Shown here in pieces: positions 11,636 to 23,939 of a stretch of 64,000 nucleotides of DNA (positions are counted from its first letter, which is position 1; every line of letters begins with the position of its first letter). A program made the position numbers and the translations under genes. The notes under the pieces are model-generated. The model saw nothing but the letters and a program-made list of their open reading frames with translations, had not been told where the DNA came from and ran no database searches. Source of the stretch: Lineus longissimus (taxonomy: Eukaryota; Nemertea; Pilidiophora; Heteronemertea; Lineidae); the NCBI RefSeq assembly GCF_910592395.1, contig NC_088315.1, positions 9,304,501 to 9,368,500 of the forward strand. The letters run 5' to 3'.

Positions 11636-11732
11636 AAAAAACCACTATTTCTGTAAATGTCTAAAACTTCACTGTCTGATTTTTAAAAAAGTTATTAAGA
11701 CTTTCAATAGTTTTGAAGATACATTCGTAGTA

Positions 11733-11862
11733 ATGTTTTCTTTCCTTTTGCTCGGCTGCATATTCGCGGATTTTTGGACTGTCAATTCGCGAAGTACAGA
11801 AAAAAAGGAACTACAATTAGTGGTCAGATACAAAATGAGCAACAATATTCAAATATCAATAG
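11733..11862 (+). other. Possible signal-peptide exon (weak)
   Basis: An ATG followed by MFSFLLLGCIFADFW gives a short hydrophobic leader, and the frame runs to a possible donor (AG before GTATAT at 11863). The same reading frame occurs in B (28542) and C (39584). In D the start is changed to TTG and a one-base loss follows, so it is not maintained there. The exit phase does not fit the PAN-like exon downstream with the acceptors I can see. Confidence 0.25.
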
Positions 11863-12242
11863 GTATATGATCAAGCGCAATATGTCTGTATCGATTTAGC
11901 AGAATTCAATACAAAAATATATGATATGTTCTAAACATGATAAAGAAATTAAACAATTGAAACAGTTGAAACGAAGTTACCCAAAGTATGATTTACTGCA
12001 TGGTTTGAAAGATAACGTGAGCAGACAGCTATGACTATGATGAGATAAGCCTACAAGACTGCGTTGTTCCATTAGAGGTTACCTCAAATCAGGCATGTCC
12101 TAGTTCTCAATTCTCTGGTATGATCATGTGTTGGTAGAAGATAGATGATGAAAACATGTTATTGCAACAAATGCCAATCTTTGCTTTATGATTGGCAACG
12201 GATGTAACCCTCAACTGGCTTTGGAGTAACCGAGTGTAACAG

Positions 12243-12673
12243 TCAAGTCATCGCCACAAGTGCAACACTATTTTCATAGAGCCCGAAAGTCTCAACGTCG
12301 TGTGCAACAGAAATGACATACTCTTCATACATCGATGCCTGTAACGTAATGATATGGACATAGTAGCCAGTGTTGTTGTTCGTGTAGAAAACTCGAGAAT
12401 TACTGATGTATATAATATTTGGTTTTTAATACACTTGTAGGGAGATACAGGTAAATCATTTTCATTCAACGGCTACGCCCATAGCAAACTGGAAATTACC
12501 GGAGCATCGTAGAAGCAGAAAAGGAGTTGAGTGTAGGTATAAAGGAGGTGATCTTTCTCGCGATATGTCGTAGTGATAGCAGATGAGAAGATTATCACTG
12601 CCCAGATCGTTCTTTTGTTAGCAATGCAACCTTCTGTCTCAATGTTATAATGCATAGCTTTGAGCGGATCCAT
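12243..12673 (-). pseudogene. Remnant of - strand coding region, unit A
   Basis: Two coding-like pieces on the - strand. One (12673-12473) has the segment CIANKRTIWAVIIFSSAITT. The other, in a different frame ending at a TGA near 12243, reads ISNSRVFYTNNNTGYYVHII through VISVAHDVETFGLYENSVAL. They are conserved in all four units. A and B lack about 480 bp of upstream coding-like sequence that C and D retain. No splice pair joins the two pieces cleanly. Probably a decaying gene of unknown family. Confidence 0.35.
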
Positions 12674-12679
12674 GCATTA

Positions 12680-13410
12680 GTGACGACTTGCTGCGCGGGG
12701 GCGAGGAACGGCATTGTGGAAAGAGCGCCAAGAGTTGGGCGTGCTAAATAACGAATAACGCCGTTTTCTAATATATAAAGAAGTCGAAACAGAGGGTTAG
12801 GAATAGCATTTGGGGAGGGTTAGGATTATAAGGTTGGGTAGGGGTCGAAATTTAAATGAGGGCTTACTTAAAACACAGTGTGGCAAAGCAATTGCATTAC
12901 GGAACTCGCGTATAAATAGTCCCTGTCTTTATTTGATGCACTGTGGCCATTTTCACGCAACACCCGTAAAGTATGACGTTAGTCCCAAAATGACAGTTTG
13001 AGTTATCATGATTTCCGGTCACTTCGCCACTTGGTCTTCACATTCGAATGGTGTAGTGACTGCATCCATTGATGGTTTAAACTAAAGAACCAGCTTCAGT
13101 CTACAGACTACAATCAGCAGGCATCGCTCACCCTTGCTGTATTATTGGCAAGGTTCGATAGGCAAATTCCGTAATCTGCCGGCAAAATGCAATTTGCCTT
13201 TCAAACCATACTTTAAGAGTCGTTTTAGAAGAATGTTAATCAAATTATCTGCAACGTCTATATTGAGAAGCCTTTTGGTCATCCCGATTAGCAGATATAA
13301 TAGCAAAGTACCTCTATGGGACGAAGACAGTTTGACACACTTCCTTATCGTTACCAGAAGACATTCGTCTGATGCTACATTTTATTCATTGGACACTAAA
13401 ATGGGAATGA
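12680..13410. other. Between - strand remnant and PAN exon
   Basis: Conserved between units. It contains a G-rich, GGGTTAGG-rich stretch (12797-12845) and an open frame at 13134-13421 whose end overlaps the PAN-like exon region in a different frame. I cannot assign a function. Confidence 0.35.
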
Positions 13411-13686
13411 ATCAGAGATAAAGAGATCAGCATGGGTGTTGCTCAGAGACAGGCGGTTTTTGAACATGTTGTCGATAACTTGACTTTTAAACATGTCGAT
13501 CTAAAAATGAAGGGCCAAATATTAAGCCAAATCATGTGTATTGCCATATGTCTGAAAACAAAAGGATGTCTCACTGTTAATTATTGGCACGTCGGAGACA
13601 GTTATTGCGAATTGAGTAAGCAGAGGGGAAGGTGTATGGAAATGGGTGAGCTTGGTTACCATCAGGGATCAAGAATGCTTCTGTAA
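13411..13686 (+). pseudogene. PAN/apple-like exon, unit A (donor deleted)
   Basis: The frame carries AVFEHVVDNLTFKHVDLKMK, then CIAICLKTKGCLTVNYWHVG and DSYCELS, with C-x3-C-x6-C-x12-C spacing typical of PAN/apple modules, which are small extracellular disulfide domains that bind protein or carbohydrate. Compared with B, C and D, about 107 bp is missing after ATGCTTC. This removes the GT donor and brings in an early TAA. The exon sits about 700 bp upstream of P2. With the donor lost, this copy is probably non-functional unless an upstream donor (GGTGAGC near 13644) is used. Confidence 0.5.
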
Positions 13687-13689
13687 TTT

Positions 13690-14377
13690 CCATTTTCTCT
13701 CGAAGGCATCAACTGGTCAGATTTCCGGCGCCATCAACGGAAGTTTTCTCCTGCTACTTTTTCTTGAACTCGGCCCTTTAGAATTGTTGTATGTCATTTT
13801 ACCGCCCCTCCCTCCCAAAAAGGTTACTACGCCGCTGCAATGATGAATGCCTGACTCGTTAAGTTGGCTCAAGTGTCGTGTCCTGTCGGTGACATCTGTT
13901 AGATGGTCCCCGAGTCTGGTCAAAAGGACTTTGCAGTTTCCCAGATGTGGTCGTTATCAACAATTATAGATTTCGCAATTTGCACTGAATGTAACAGCTT
14001 TTCATGTCTCGGGGATAAACCACACCTGAAATTTAAATGCGAAGAATCAAGAATAAATGAATACTAAGAATTTGGAATGTCAGAGGCGCGGATTAACTCA
14101 TTGTGTTACTGGGCAGTTGTACCCTCCATTACTGTAATTGGAGAGCTTTGTTTCTATTGTGTTACATGGTAGACCGATAAAACTGTTTAGGGATCGGAAT
14201 CTATTAGTCTCCAGATGGTGATAGGTCACCACTGTAGGTTAATTGTGGTATAACACCGATAACTGCGTGGACATTATGTACAGCGAGCATTCATAGCGGC
14301 GTCGAAATAAGGAAATCACTGATTTTGACGCGAAAGTGAATGGTTCGATGACGTCTCAGATATTCTGTTCAGCACAG
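13690..14377. other. P2 upstream intron-like region
   Basis: No exon seen. The left part resembles the region upstream of P1 (see 9886-10923). The last 50 bp (GGTTCGATGACGTCTCAGAT and on) are shared by all P1 and P2 acceptor regions. Confidence 0.4.
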
Positions 14378-15338
14378 GTATATGTATATGTATACACGGG
14401 ATCTCCCGGCAGTACTCATACCACCCAAACCTGTCACAGATTACCACCGCAACCTCGAGTATCTTATAGCAACATCTTTGGAAAATTCAGGAGGTGTTTA
14501 CTTTTTTATTTACGAGTATAAGCCAAATACTCATGTGTTTCGGGTGAAATACAATGGCTCATATTTCCAGCGAAAGCCGAGAGGATCATTTAGCTACTTT
14601 GATAAGTTCCTCTTGATTTTTGATGGCCCTGAAGTCTACATGTATGATTTTACAAAGGGTATTGTAAACGGTAGTCTAATTCTGCCCAGGGAGGGAAGGC
14701 AGTGTCTCGAAAAAGAAGTAAACTACCCCATATATACCGTGGTTTTAATTTTAAACTTTGTTGAAAAGGCCTTCATGATGTGCATTGATGACTCACAGAG
14801 TATATCTTTCTTTGACTACTACGTAGAAACAGGCTCAGAGCCTGTTCTACGGTTAACTAATAAAACGCATCTTCATTTCCCTCATGTTCACAAAGTAAAG
14901 CCAACCTGGTTCGACCACAGCTTATTCGTAGTTGGTTTTATACATCAGCGTCAAAACTATTTGACTGTGGCCGTATATCATTACAAGCAAGGACAATCAT
15001 CCGGGTATAGCTTACTTAAGACACACTTAATCCAAGGCAACTCAGGCGGGGCAAAATCTTTTGTCATCATATCAAATCCAAACTATGGAGTTAAATTTGT
15101 CCTCTTAAAAAAATATCAGAGTGGGGTGATGTTAGGCTTTGGGTTTGTCATTGAGTGTAACAAAAACAAGCCTCTACAAAAGGGCTACATAAGAAAAATC
15201 TGCACACACATAAGTCTTGAAAAATATACAGGTACCAGTGTTCTAATAAATAAGAAAGGCCAAATATTGCACTTTATTCGTTCAAAGCATTTAAACTCAA
15301 ACACAATGTATGTGGTTAAATATACAAGAGCAGACTGA
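14378..15338 (+). CDS. P2-A, propeller-like protein, terminal exon
   Basis: The exon starts after TTCAGCACAG and enters in phase 2; the first ATG is at 14382 and the frame runs 318 codons to TGA. Strand-like segments recur: SYFDKFLLIFDGPEVYMYDF, TVVLILNFVEKAFMMCID, WFDHSLFVVGFIHQRQNYLT and YGVKFVLLKKYQSGVMLGFG, ending ILHFIRSKHL..NTMYVVKYTRAD. The pattern (two or three hydrophobic strands, a turn, then an aromatic/aspartate strand) suggests a beta-propeller or similar fold. P3 shows the same arrangement, so they are paralogues. No signal peptide in this exon; an upstream exon is expected because the entry is phase 2. The PAN-like exon 0.7 kb upstream is a possible partner, but its visible donors are phase 0 or 1. 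Family not recognised. Confidence 0.65.
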
Positions 15339-16398
15339 ACAAGAAAAATCCTGCGATATTGGCTCTCGATCATAACTTGTCCACTGTAATGTATTTCTTA
15401 TTAGGCATCACTTACTTTCACCTACCACATGGTGGTTTTCCGAGTTTCGTTTGAGGACCTCAAACAAATGTCCGAGATCTTTTTGAGCTGGTATTATCTG
15501 CCCCTTCTGAGCGACGACTGGTGTTGACGATTCCTGACGATGACTGGTTTTGTAGGGGGGCCAATTAGGCCATTCAAATCAGCCACCATCAACCATTGTT
15601 TGAAAGGACTGGCTTCCTAAGATTTGGATTAAAAGATGACCACGCTAAATGTGCACCTTTAGGATCTGCAGTTTTGCAATTTCAGTGGAATATGCCAAAA
15701 CACCCAAAGAGGTAATTTTAGATTTTCAAACTGATGTTGCATTTTTGGCTTTGGTGTTTGAACGAAAAATGTTGGCATCTGAGTTTTGATTCCTCTCATT
15801 CGTCTGACTTCTTTTGTTCAAACACTGAAGCCGGAGACACCATGCCAGTTTAAAAATTTCAACATATACACTCCTTGGATGTCTTGGAAAACACTAAAAA
15901 CAATATGAGGTAAATGTCAATTTGATGGACGGTTATTACAAGGGTTCAGTTGAAATAGGTACTCCTCGATTTGAAGCTGGATAATCTCGGAATCAGGCGG
16001 TTAGTTATTAGCTCAAAATTCTGACATTTTAAACTAGGTCATTCACCTATATAACTTTTCGAGTGCACTTGCTTTGTACTACTACATCAGTGACAGACTG
16101 TCTTGATAAACCTTAAACTGGGCCGTAGCTAGAGGGGCTTGGCGCGGAAGGGAGGGCCTCCATAGAGTTACAAAAAAAGTCCCTCCATAGAGTTACAAAA
16201 ACGTGTTTTTGCGGTTTTTGGCTGATATTCAACCAGAAGGAGGACAAAAGAGGTGTTTTGCCCCCCCCCCCCCGCCATGACAATATTACTACCGAAATCA
16301 TCTCAAAGATGACGGTATCAAGAAAACAAATATCAGCTGTGTAACATTTAACGGTTCTACTACTTACTTATTAAGGGTAATCGAAAGATACGGTACAG
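15339..16398. other. P2-P3 spacer
   Basis: Conserved in every unit, no open frame of note. It includes a 27-bp direct repeat (TCCATAGAGTTACAAAAA at about 16158 and 16185), present in A and B but single in C, and a C homopolymer (16261-16273) of different length in each copy. In C and D this spacer is the insertion site of the TIR element. Confidence 0.6.
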
Positions 16399-17419
16399 AC
16401 GTAGAATGAGAGCGATGTTTTTACCACCTGTGATATTACGAATTGGCAGCAATGATAGGTTGCTTTGTAATCACGTGACTGGCGCCATTGGTTACCTGAC
16501 AGTCATCCGTGGTAAACAGGATTACAACGTGTGCATGTTTCGTCTGAATTCAAAGCAAGGTATATTCGTTCTCACCCATAGGACAATCCTTCATGTAAAC
16601 GAATTAGTGTGCGCTAAACTGTATATAGCAAGCAATGTACTGGTCTATGATAGATACATCGTCTTAAGTTGCTGGGAAGAGCAAAAGTATCTGACATTTA
16701 TCCTCTTTGACGTCAGGCGTGGCATCGGCACTAGGAAACTAGTCATACCGGAAACGGACCCGTGCGTAAGTGGGGTGTATGTGACGAAGTTAAATATTTT
16801 GCTCCGACACGGGACATTAGTCATTGATTGCAAGCGATATAGCCAGTCTGTCATTAGGATGTATTCATTTAATCTGAATGAAAGCGCCGTTATTAGACCT
16901 TCGTCCAAAGGCGCTATCGACATAAACGTCCCGGTGTCTGCTTACGACAGATTTTTCCTTGGCGAAGACTTCGTGTACTTTATCATTGGTGAAAAAGAAG
17001 GGAACGATTATTCAGGATTGTATTTATACTGGTTTAGAAGAAGCAAACATTTTACTCTCCCAGGCTCCAGCACCGAATTTAGTTCCATTATCAACTTTAC
17101 AGATCTCCAGTTATTAACTTACGACTATTGGTTTAGGGAATCAGACCGCCTTATAATTCTAACTGCGGCCCTTGGAAGGAATAACGAGCAAATATTGACA
17201 GCATTCTTTGGATTTAGAATCAGCTGCGTCATGAGACGCGTCGATACAACCTTAGCCATTGATCATGTTGACATTGATTTGAGATACCAGATTTCCAGAA
17301 GCGCGCTGGATAACTTCATCCAAATGTTAGACGGCACACTCTATCATATTGTAAGGGTTTCCAAGTCCGTGACGAAAAGGTATTGGAAACACGTGGAGAT
17401 ATTCACAACAAACGACTGA
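16399..17419 (+). CDS. P3-A, propeller-like protein, terminal exon
   Basis: The ATG at 16406 opens 337 codons. The likely exon start is 16399, after GGTACAG, again phase 2 as in P1 and P2. The protein shares with P2 an early proline pair (FLPPVILRIG against LIPPKPV), the blade pattern YDRYIVLSCWEEQKYLTFIL then FDVRRGIGTRKLVIP (P2: YFDKFLLIFD..VYMYDFTKGIVNGSLILP), and the C-terminal pattern GTLYHIVRVSK..KHVEIFTTND (P2: GQILHFIRSKH..YVVKYTRAD). Two further blade-like units are FFLGEDFVYFIIGEK..YSGLYLYWF and DRLIILTAALG..ILTAFFGF. I infer a diverged P2 paralogue. No signal peptide, no catalytic motif seen. A - strand frame inside it (16923-16645) is a shadow. Confidence 0.65.
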
Positions 17420-18954
17420 TCATCAAGAGCCAATTTTTATATGAACAATTTGAGTTGATTATGAAGAACACAGGTATCTTGAGTTTAGGGAGATGCTATT
17501 CTAGGTTTTTTATGATGCGCGAAGTGTATCATCATGTCGCCTGGCCCCCGCGGATAATAATGTCGACAGAGATGGAAAAGGTCGACGTTTGTCGGGCACG
17601 TAAAATCACTGATAAATTCTAGGTGCAAGTGATGAACAAAATGTCCTTGGCGCTCTTAGAAATGGCCTCCTGTTCACCTATTTTCGCCTTTTTGGCAATG
17701 GATATGGGCATGATAGTGAAAAGAGATGTCTTCATAGTGCTAACTATGCAATCTATTGATGGGCAGTTTGATATGGTGAAGTCTGAAACTAGCTGTAGTA
17801 AGCTGGCTGGAGTGGTTTAGTTGGAACTCTTTGTTCCAGGTAAGGAATTGCCACAATGCTGATGGCAGTACCAAATTTTAAAGAAATTCATCGTTGCCGA
17901 CATGCTGCAGCCAGCTAGAAAGTGGTGATGACTCATGACTTACAGGTAACAGTAGTTCAGTAAATGAAGTCAGAATACAATTTAAAAAGCTTTAACTATT
18001 ATTCATGAAATTCGAGTGGTCACAATACAGAAAACAATCCTGAATAAAGAAACGAACAGTATTGGAAGTCGACAAGGACATGGATTTCGGTAATCATTTA
18101 CATAAAACACAGAGAGTTGCTAACTCCTCCCAGAACTTTTTGTGGAACCCCCAAGTATTAAAAAATTCACTGACTATCGTAGAGAAGAACTCGAGAGTAA
18201 CAGTGACAGTGACAGTGTACCATTGATTTTTTAAGTAAAGCATGGTGTTGCGATGATTTGAATTTTTTGCTGTCTATGTATTTCCACTTGACTAATTCCT
18301 ATTCCAATGGGCTGAAGAAACTAAGTGTTAACCGTTTCATTGCCAAATGCGACTGTGGTCGATGTGGCCTTATGTTACCGTGTGGAAACTGCGACCACAT
18401 TCGTTTTAGGCAAATGACTTGACTGCATCGCTTGAATCTATAGTGCGGTTCACAATTCTTCACAATTTTTGGAAGAAACAAAAATTCGGATTTAACGACT
18501 ATATCAATTCGTCTCGTAATGTTCTCTCAAGGTGTTTCAGCAGGTTCTGGGAACCATGGCATGATCGAGTCAGAATCCATCAATGCGATGTTGGTTAGAA
18601 GAAGGTTGCACCGACAACTTTGTTGCCAAGGAAACATGTCACCTTAGTTAAGGCATAGGAATTTGTTTTTTCATCGTTTTCTTTGCCACATTTCAAGCAT
18701 TTGTTGGTAACTGACTTTTTGGTCGTTTTATCTTTGATCTGCAGTAAGCTGTGTCGATGATAGAATTCTTCATTGTATCAACTGTGTCATAACACAAGGA
18801 GCTGTCGTCACTATCAGGTTGTCGGGTCACAAAGGTGGGCAACGTTTCCTCGTCCCTGACATCTAGGAGAATTAAATCATCATCGTCATTAAGAAAAACT
18901 GAAAGGATGACAAGATAATATAGGTGCAGAAAACATGGCAGGTCAATTAGTCCT
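17420..18954. other. P3 downstream region
   Basis: Conserved between A, B and C. It contains a 65-codon + frame (17623-17820) and, in another frame after TTCTAG, a coding-like run with GALRNGLLFTYFRLFGNGYG before a stop. At 18301-18420 the + strand reads a cysteine-rich KCDCGRCGLMLPCGNCDH segment followed by a stop. None has a clear exon structure. I treat them as possible decayed exons. Confidence 0.35.
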
Positions 18955-19495
18955 TAATAAGTAGGTCAGTAAGTTAAGAAAGTAGGTCAGTTCAAACCAA
19001 CTCCTCATAAGCTAAAGTTTGGCCAAAAATGTCGAGATTAGCTATAAAGGTCGTTAGGTGAGCATGTCTCGAAAGATGGTCAGTTGAAATGTAATCCACA
19101 GAAGCTTAAGTTTGATGCAAACATGAATAACTTGGCGTTAGCTGTCATCAATAAGTAGGTCACGAAAATTGGTCAGTCCAAATATGCCTAAAATAAAGTA
19201 AAGTTTGATATTTATCAGGACCACCTTGGCTCGAACTGTCATTTAGTGGGCCAGTAGATCATACAAGTAGGTCAGTTCAAACCAACTCCTCATATGCTGA
19301 AGTTTAATACCAAACGTCTAGATTAGCTCTAAAGGCGAAGGTGCGACAGTAACAAAATATGGCCAATCTAATGCTCATAAACTGAAGTTTGATGCAAAAC
19401 ATGAATAACTTAGCGTTAATGGTCATCAATAGGTAACGAAAGTGGGTCAATTTAAACAGGCCAAAAAAACTAAAGTTTGATGCCAATCACGAGCT
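18955..19495. repeat. Degenerate tandem array, about 95-bp period
   Basis: About five imperfect units, each with GTAGGTCA, CAACTCCTCATAAGCT, GAAGTTTGATGC and AACTTGGCGTTA in that order. Same array in B (35885-36420) and C (54845-55340). Short - strand frames across it are shadows. Confidence 0.75.
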
Positions 19496-20011
19496 TGGGA
19501 GTATGGTATATCGTGGTGATCATCGGCGGGGTGCCGCTCGAATAATGGTTTAGCCAATCCCCTTAATCACCAGTTGTTCGGCAAAAGCTGACGTTCGGAC
19601 TATAATTGATTTAGCAGTCAAAAGTTTAGAAATACCGGCGCCAAAATTCAGATTTTAATCCATTTCTGCCCATAATTAAATCACTTCTGGTCATCACACA
19701 TATCAACAATCCCTGATACGTTCAGGGTGATACATTGTTTAGTCCTCGAGTTATCCTGCTGAAACCGCAGATTGGATACGGAGAGAGAGGATATTAACAG
19801 ATCAGTATGTAGTACTATTTGGACTGTCTTGTGCAGTCAGTACATTCTCCTCATTTCTGTTTGGGTTAGTTGAAAGTCTATTGAAAGCGGTTAGAAAAAG
19901 ACATTGTCTGCTAAAAAAAAAGACGTTACGTAATTAAGTGTTAGAGGGAATTTTCTGAAACAAAAGTGATAAAATCTAAAATGGTAGATTGTAAAACCCA
20001 GATGTGAAAAA

Positions 20012-23000
20012 TTAGAAGTTCCAGATCAATTCTTCTGCATCATTGATGGTGCAGAAAGCGCCATTCCTGCACCACATATTGTCAAATACCATGATTTCAT
20101 CCTCTAGTTTGTAATAGAGGTAGTCTATGTTGATACGGTATTTTAGAAATGATCTAAATATCTCTAGCGGATCGGTGGCTCCTTCACCAAAGATTTTATG
20201 CACAAGTGCCTTGTAGGCTGCTGCTTGGGCGGTGACAAAAATGTAATTGATGTACCTGTTTGCGAGAGAGGTGAGGGGTAATAACGATATATAGTCTTTT
20301 ATCGAGAAAGAGTATTCGTTGTTGACTTTCAGCACTAAGCTTGCTACGCATTGAGCTAGAGGGGTAAGATGATGACATTGTACAAAGGAATGTAGTAGGT
20401 CGTCGTGACTCCCACAAAACAGACAATGGGGGTTGTTTACAAAACCTGCGTTATATCTGAACAAACCAGTGGGCATTGCACCATGTAGAAGTCTAAAATG
20501 AGTAAATGCGTGGTCGTCCTTGATAGGCTTTGAAAACGTAGAGGTGAAGATGGGAGCAACATCAGACCCGGCCAAAAAATCATCCCACCTGTGACCAGGC
20601 CTTCTGAAATACTTCTCCTGATAGGCATTCAGACAGAGGACATTATATGCCTGCTTGACTGTTATGGAGGCGAAGGGGAGGTTGTCCCCGTTTAGGGAGA
20701 CATCATCACCCTTCTCATGAATCCTTGGAACTGCAACCAGAACATCCCTTAGCTGAGGCTTATCAAAGGAGCTAACATTTGAAGTTGGAGATGCGAGAAA
20801 ATCTACCCATTTCCTAGGAAGGGACTCAACTAGGGCCTTTAGCTCCTTTGAAAGTAGTCGTTTGGAGTTGTCAGGTACAGCTCGATGAATTTCATCAATA
20901 TTCCTGAAGGACAGATCCGACTGGAGAAGATGTCTAAGTAAAGATACACCAGCCTTGGCTAAGAGCGAGTTTACTGGAGAGAAGTTAGGGAGAATATCCG
21001 GGTTAAAGAAGACTGGTTCGGAGATAATTTGCTCGAGGGTTAGAGTGTCAGGTTTCGAATTATGGAGATCTGGGAGATGGTACGAATTGACTCCGAATAG
21101 AACCTTGGGAGAGTGCGGATGATCTCGTTTGGAAAACGAGCAACTAGAAATTCCTGGGTATAGTTGAGGCCTAGAAGGCTCTTGAGGTAGTAGAGAGCAA
21201 CAGCGTAGCAGGGATGACCCCTTTCCCCGTAAAGGACGTCTCTGAGGAACCGTAGACGGAAAGCTCTGATTTTGCATTTGACATTGCCAAGCGCAAGGCC
21301 ACCATCGGAAACTGGTAAAGACAAAATTTCCGAAGGTATCCAGTGTTTGTTGTTGGTCCAGAAAAAATCTAGCATGAGTCGCTGAACATCAGCCACCAAT
21401 GTAGCCGGGGGTGTAATGACTTGAAGCTTGTATACAAGTGTCGACAGAACAAGACTGTTAATAAGCAACACCTTGCCTCTTTCAGACAAGCAGTTAAGGA
21501 CAGGCGTCCATGCCCCAAATTTCACCTTGAGCTTCTCCATGGTGTTATCCCAGTTTTGTTTTTCAAACAACGTTTCATTGCCAAGAAAGATTCCGAGACT
21601 TCTTACGCCCTTGTTGTTCCACAACAACCCGAGTGGTCGATCAGGTCTATTCCGCCACGCACCGGACCATAGACCTGTGGATTTTGTATAGTTGACCTTG
21701 GACGAACTGGCCCTCTCATAAGTGCTGATACAGTTTTTTAAAGCCACGAACCCTGGATTGGATGTAATAAAGACATTTAAGTCATCAGCATACGCACTCT
21801 GTTTAGTAGGTGGTAAATCCGTATCTGGAAAAGACAACCCTTGTATATCAGGATTCATCCGAATGTTATTGAGAAGAGGCTCAATTGCAATAGCATAGAG
21901 CGACCCCGACAATGGACAACCTTGTCGAATTCCACGAGTGAATCCAAAAGGAGCACCAAGAGATCGATTGATTTTCAAAATACACTCAGCATCAACGTAT
22001 AGAAGTTTGATACAGGATATGTAGAACTGTCCGAAACCAAGAGTCCGGAGGACACGAAAGAGCCAATCATGATCAATCCGATCAAACGCTTTTTCCTGGT
22101 CAATGGAAACAACTGCAAGATCTAGGTTGTTCTTGTTGTAGTAGAAAAGCGTATCTCGTAGAAGCGATATGTTATTGAGAATTGACCTATTTGGAACCGT
22201 ATACGACTGGTCAGGGTGAATGACCTCCGGTAGGCAGTGTTTTAAACGGTTTGATAAGGCCTTTGTGAAGAGTTTATAATCACAACACAGAAGTGATACA
22301 GGACGCCAATTTTTTAGGCAACTGAGGTCCCCTTTCTTAGGCAAAAGTGTAACAACTGAGCGTCTACACGATATAGGTAGCTCGCTTTTTGCGACAGCAT
22401 AAGTGAAAACATCTAGTAAGTCAGGACCTAGTATGCTCCAAAACGTTTTATAAAACTCAAAAGGTAGACCGTCTATACCTGGGGATTTATTACTCGAGCT
22501 GGTTGACAAAGCTTCCGTGAGATCATCGAGCGTTAAGGGACTATCACAAGAGTTCCTGAGGTCTTCGGATAGTGTTGGTAGATCACGAAGCAAATGATCC
22601 TGAGCATCGGAATCAGTTGGCTCCTTTGCGAAGAGATTGGAGTAGAAATCTTTTGCCATATCCCGTATGTCGTTGGGGTCAGTGACCACTTCTCCAGATT
22701 CTTTCCTCAGGTTAGAAATTGTCCTGTTTATGCCCTTCTTCTTTTCAAAGCTAAAGAAATAAGACGTTGACGCGTTAAAATGATGCAAGAACTGGAAACG
22801 TGACCGGACACATGCTCCGCGAATTTTCCTTTCCTTCAAAGTCTGAAGTAGCTGCTTTTTCTCCTCAATCTCAGCTGTATCGGCCAAGTCAAGTGGCTTG
22901 GGAAGCAAGTCCAACCTATGAATCCCTTGATTTAGTTTGTTCTCCTAAGCAGCGGCTATTCTGTTCTTCCTTATGGAATGTTGCTTAGAGATCAACCTGA

Positions 23001-23913
23001 GCCGATTCTTTCCAATCTCCCACCAAAGAGAGAGAGAGTCATACTGGGTTTTGCAGGCTTGCCAAGATGTCCAAAAATCACGAACTTCCCTGCCATATGC
23101 AGTCTCAGAGAGGATATCAGTGTTCAGACACCAGTGTGGTGAAGGAATTGACGTTTTGTTTGGTAACTGGATAAGAAGTTTTACCGGTGAGTGATCAGAC
23201 CTGAAAGCTTTCAGGGTCTCCACTTGAGAAACGTGATTTGCAATGTAGTCTGAAACATAGAAACGATCAAGCCTCGCTGCGGAATTCCTTAGGTTCGTGC
23301 GACAGGACCATGTGAATTCAATCTTATCTGGATTTTTTGAACGCCAAATGTCAATTAGCTCATGCTTATCGATGACGTCTCTCAAAGCATGACTCGAAGC
23401 AACGTTGGTTTCCTTGCCGCTCAGTCGGTCAAAACTAGGCGTAAGGGTACAGTTATAATCACCACCCACAATGAAAGGATCATCGTTGTCTATGGAAGCG
23501 AGGTATGTACCAATTGTTTTATAAAACGCTATACGATCAGCCCCATTGTTGGGCGCGCAAACATTTAGGAAGTTGAGACCGTGTCCTTTGAAGGTACCGT
23601 GGATATGAATGCACCTACTAGCTACGGGATAATTGACCGAAACATCATACCCTACCATCCTGGAAGAGAAGAGAATGGCTACTCCTCTAGCATTTATGGT
23701 TCCGTGAGAAAAATGAATAGTGCCACCCCAAGCAACGTTCCAAAATGCCTCATCTGCTGAGGAAGCGTGCGTTTCTTGTAAGAAGTAAACATCCGATTTG
23801 AGCAATTTTAAGAAGCTTAGGGTTTCTGCACGTTTTAATGAATCGTGGCAACCATTAACATTAGCCGAAATAACGGACAGAGACATAATCAAGACAACAA
23901 CCAAACAAGCCAT
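20012..23913 (-). pseudogene. Tx1-type LINE ORF2: endonuclease and reverse transcriptase, broken
   Basis: About 1,300 codons in three pieces. Residues 1-240 are an APE-type endonuclease: ISANVNG, FLQETHAS, GVAILFS, VGGDYNC, ARLDRFYVS and SDHSP carry the expected catalytic N, E, D and H positions. The reverse transcriptase follows: LLPKKGD..NWRPVSLL, VVSIDQEKAFDRIDH, GIRQGCPLSGSLY and the catalytic AYADDLN. The C-terminal part holds a CLFCGSHDDLLHSFVQC zinc-ribbon-like cluster. Two lesions: an in-frame TAG at 22947-22945 between the endonuclease and RT pieces, and a one-base frame change near 21105, where RT passes into the frame of 21277-20012. Everything else is open, so inactivation is recent or the copy is young. 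Confidence 0.9.
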
Positions 23914-23939
23914 TGGAAGATACGTAGGTAGATAGAAAG

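Noticed and set aside
12797-12850. Interstitial telomere-like GGGTTAGG repeats
   Set aside because: Only a few irregular occurrences, no regular hexamer array.
16645-16923. 92-codon - strand frame in P3
   Set aside because: Shadow of the longer + frame that shows paralogue conservation.
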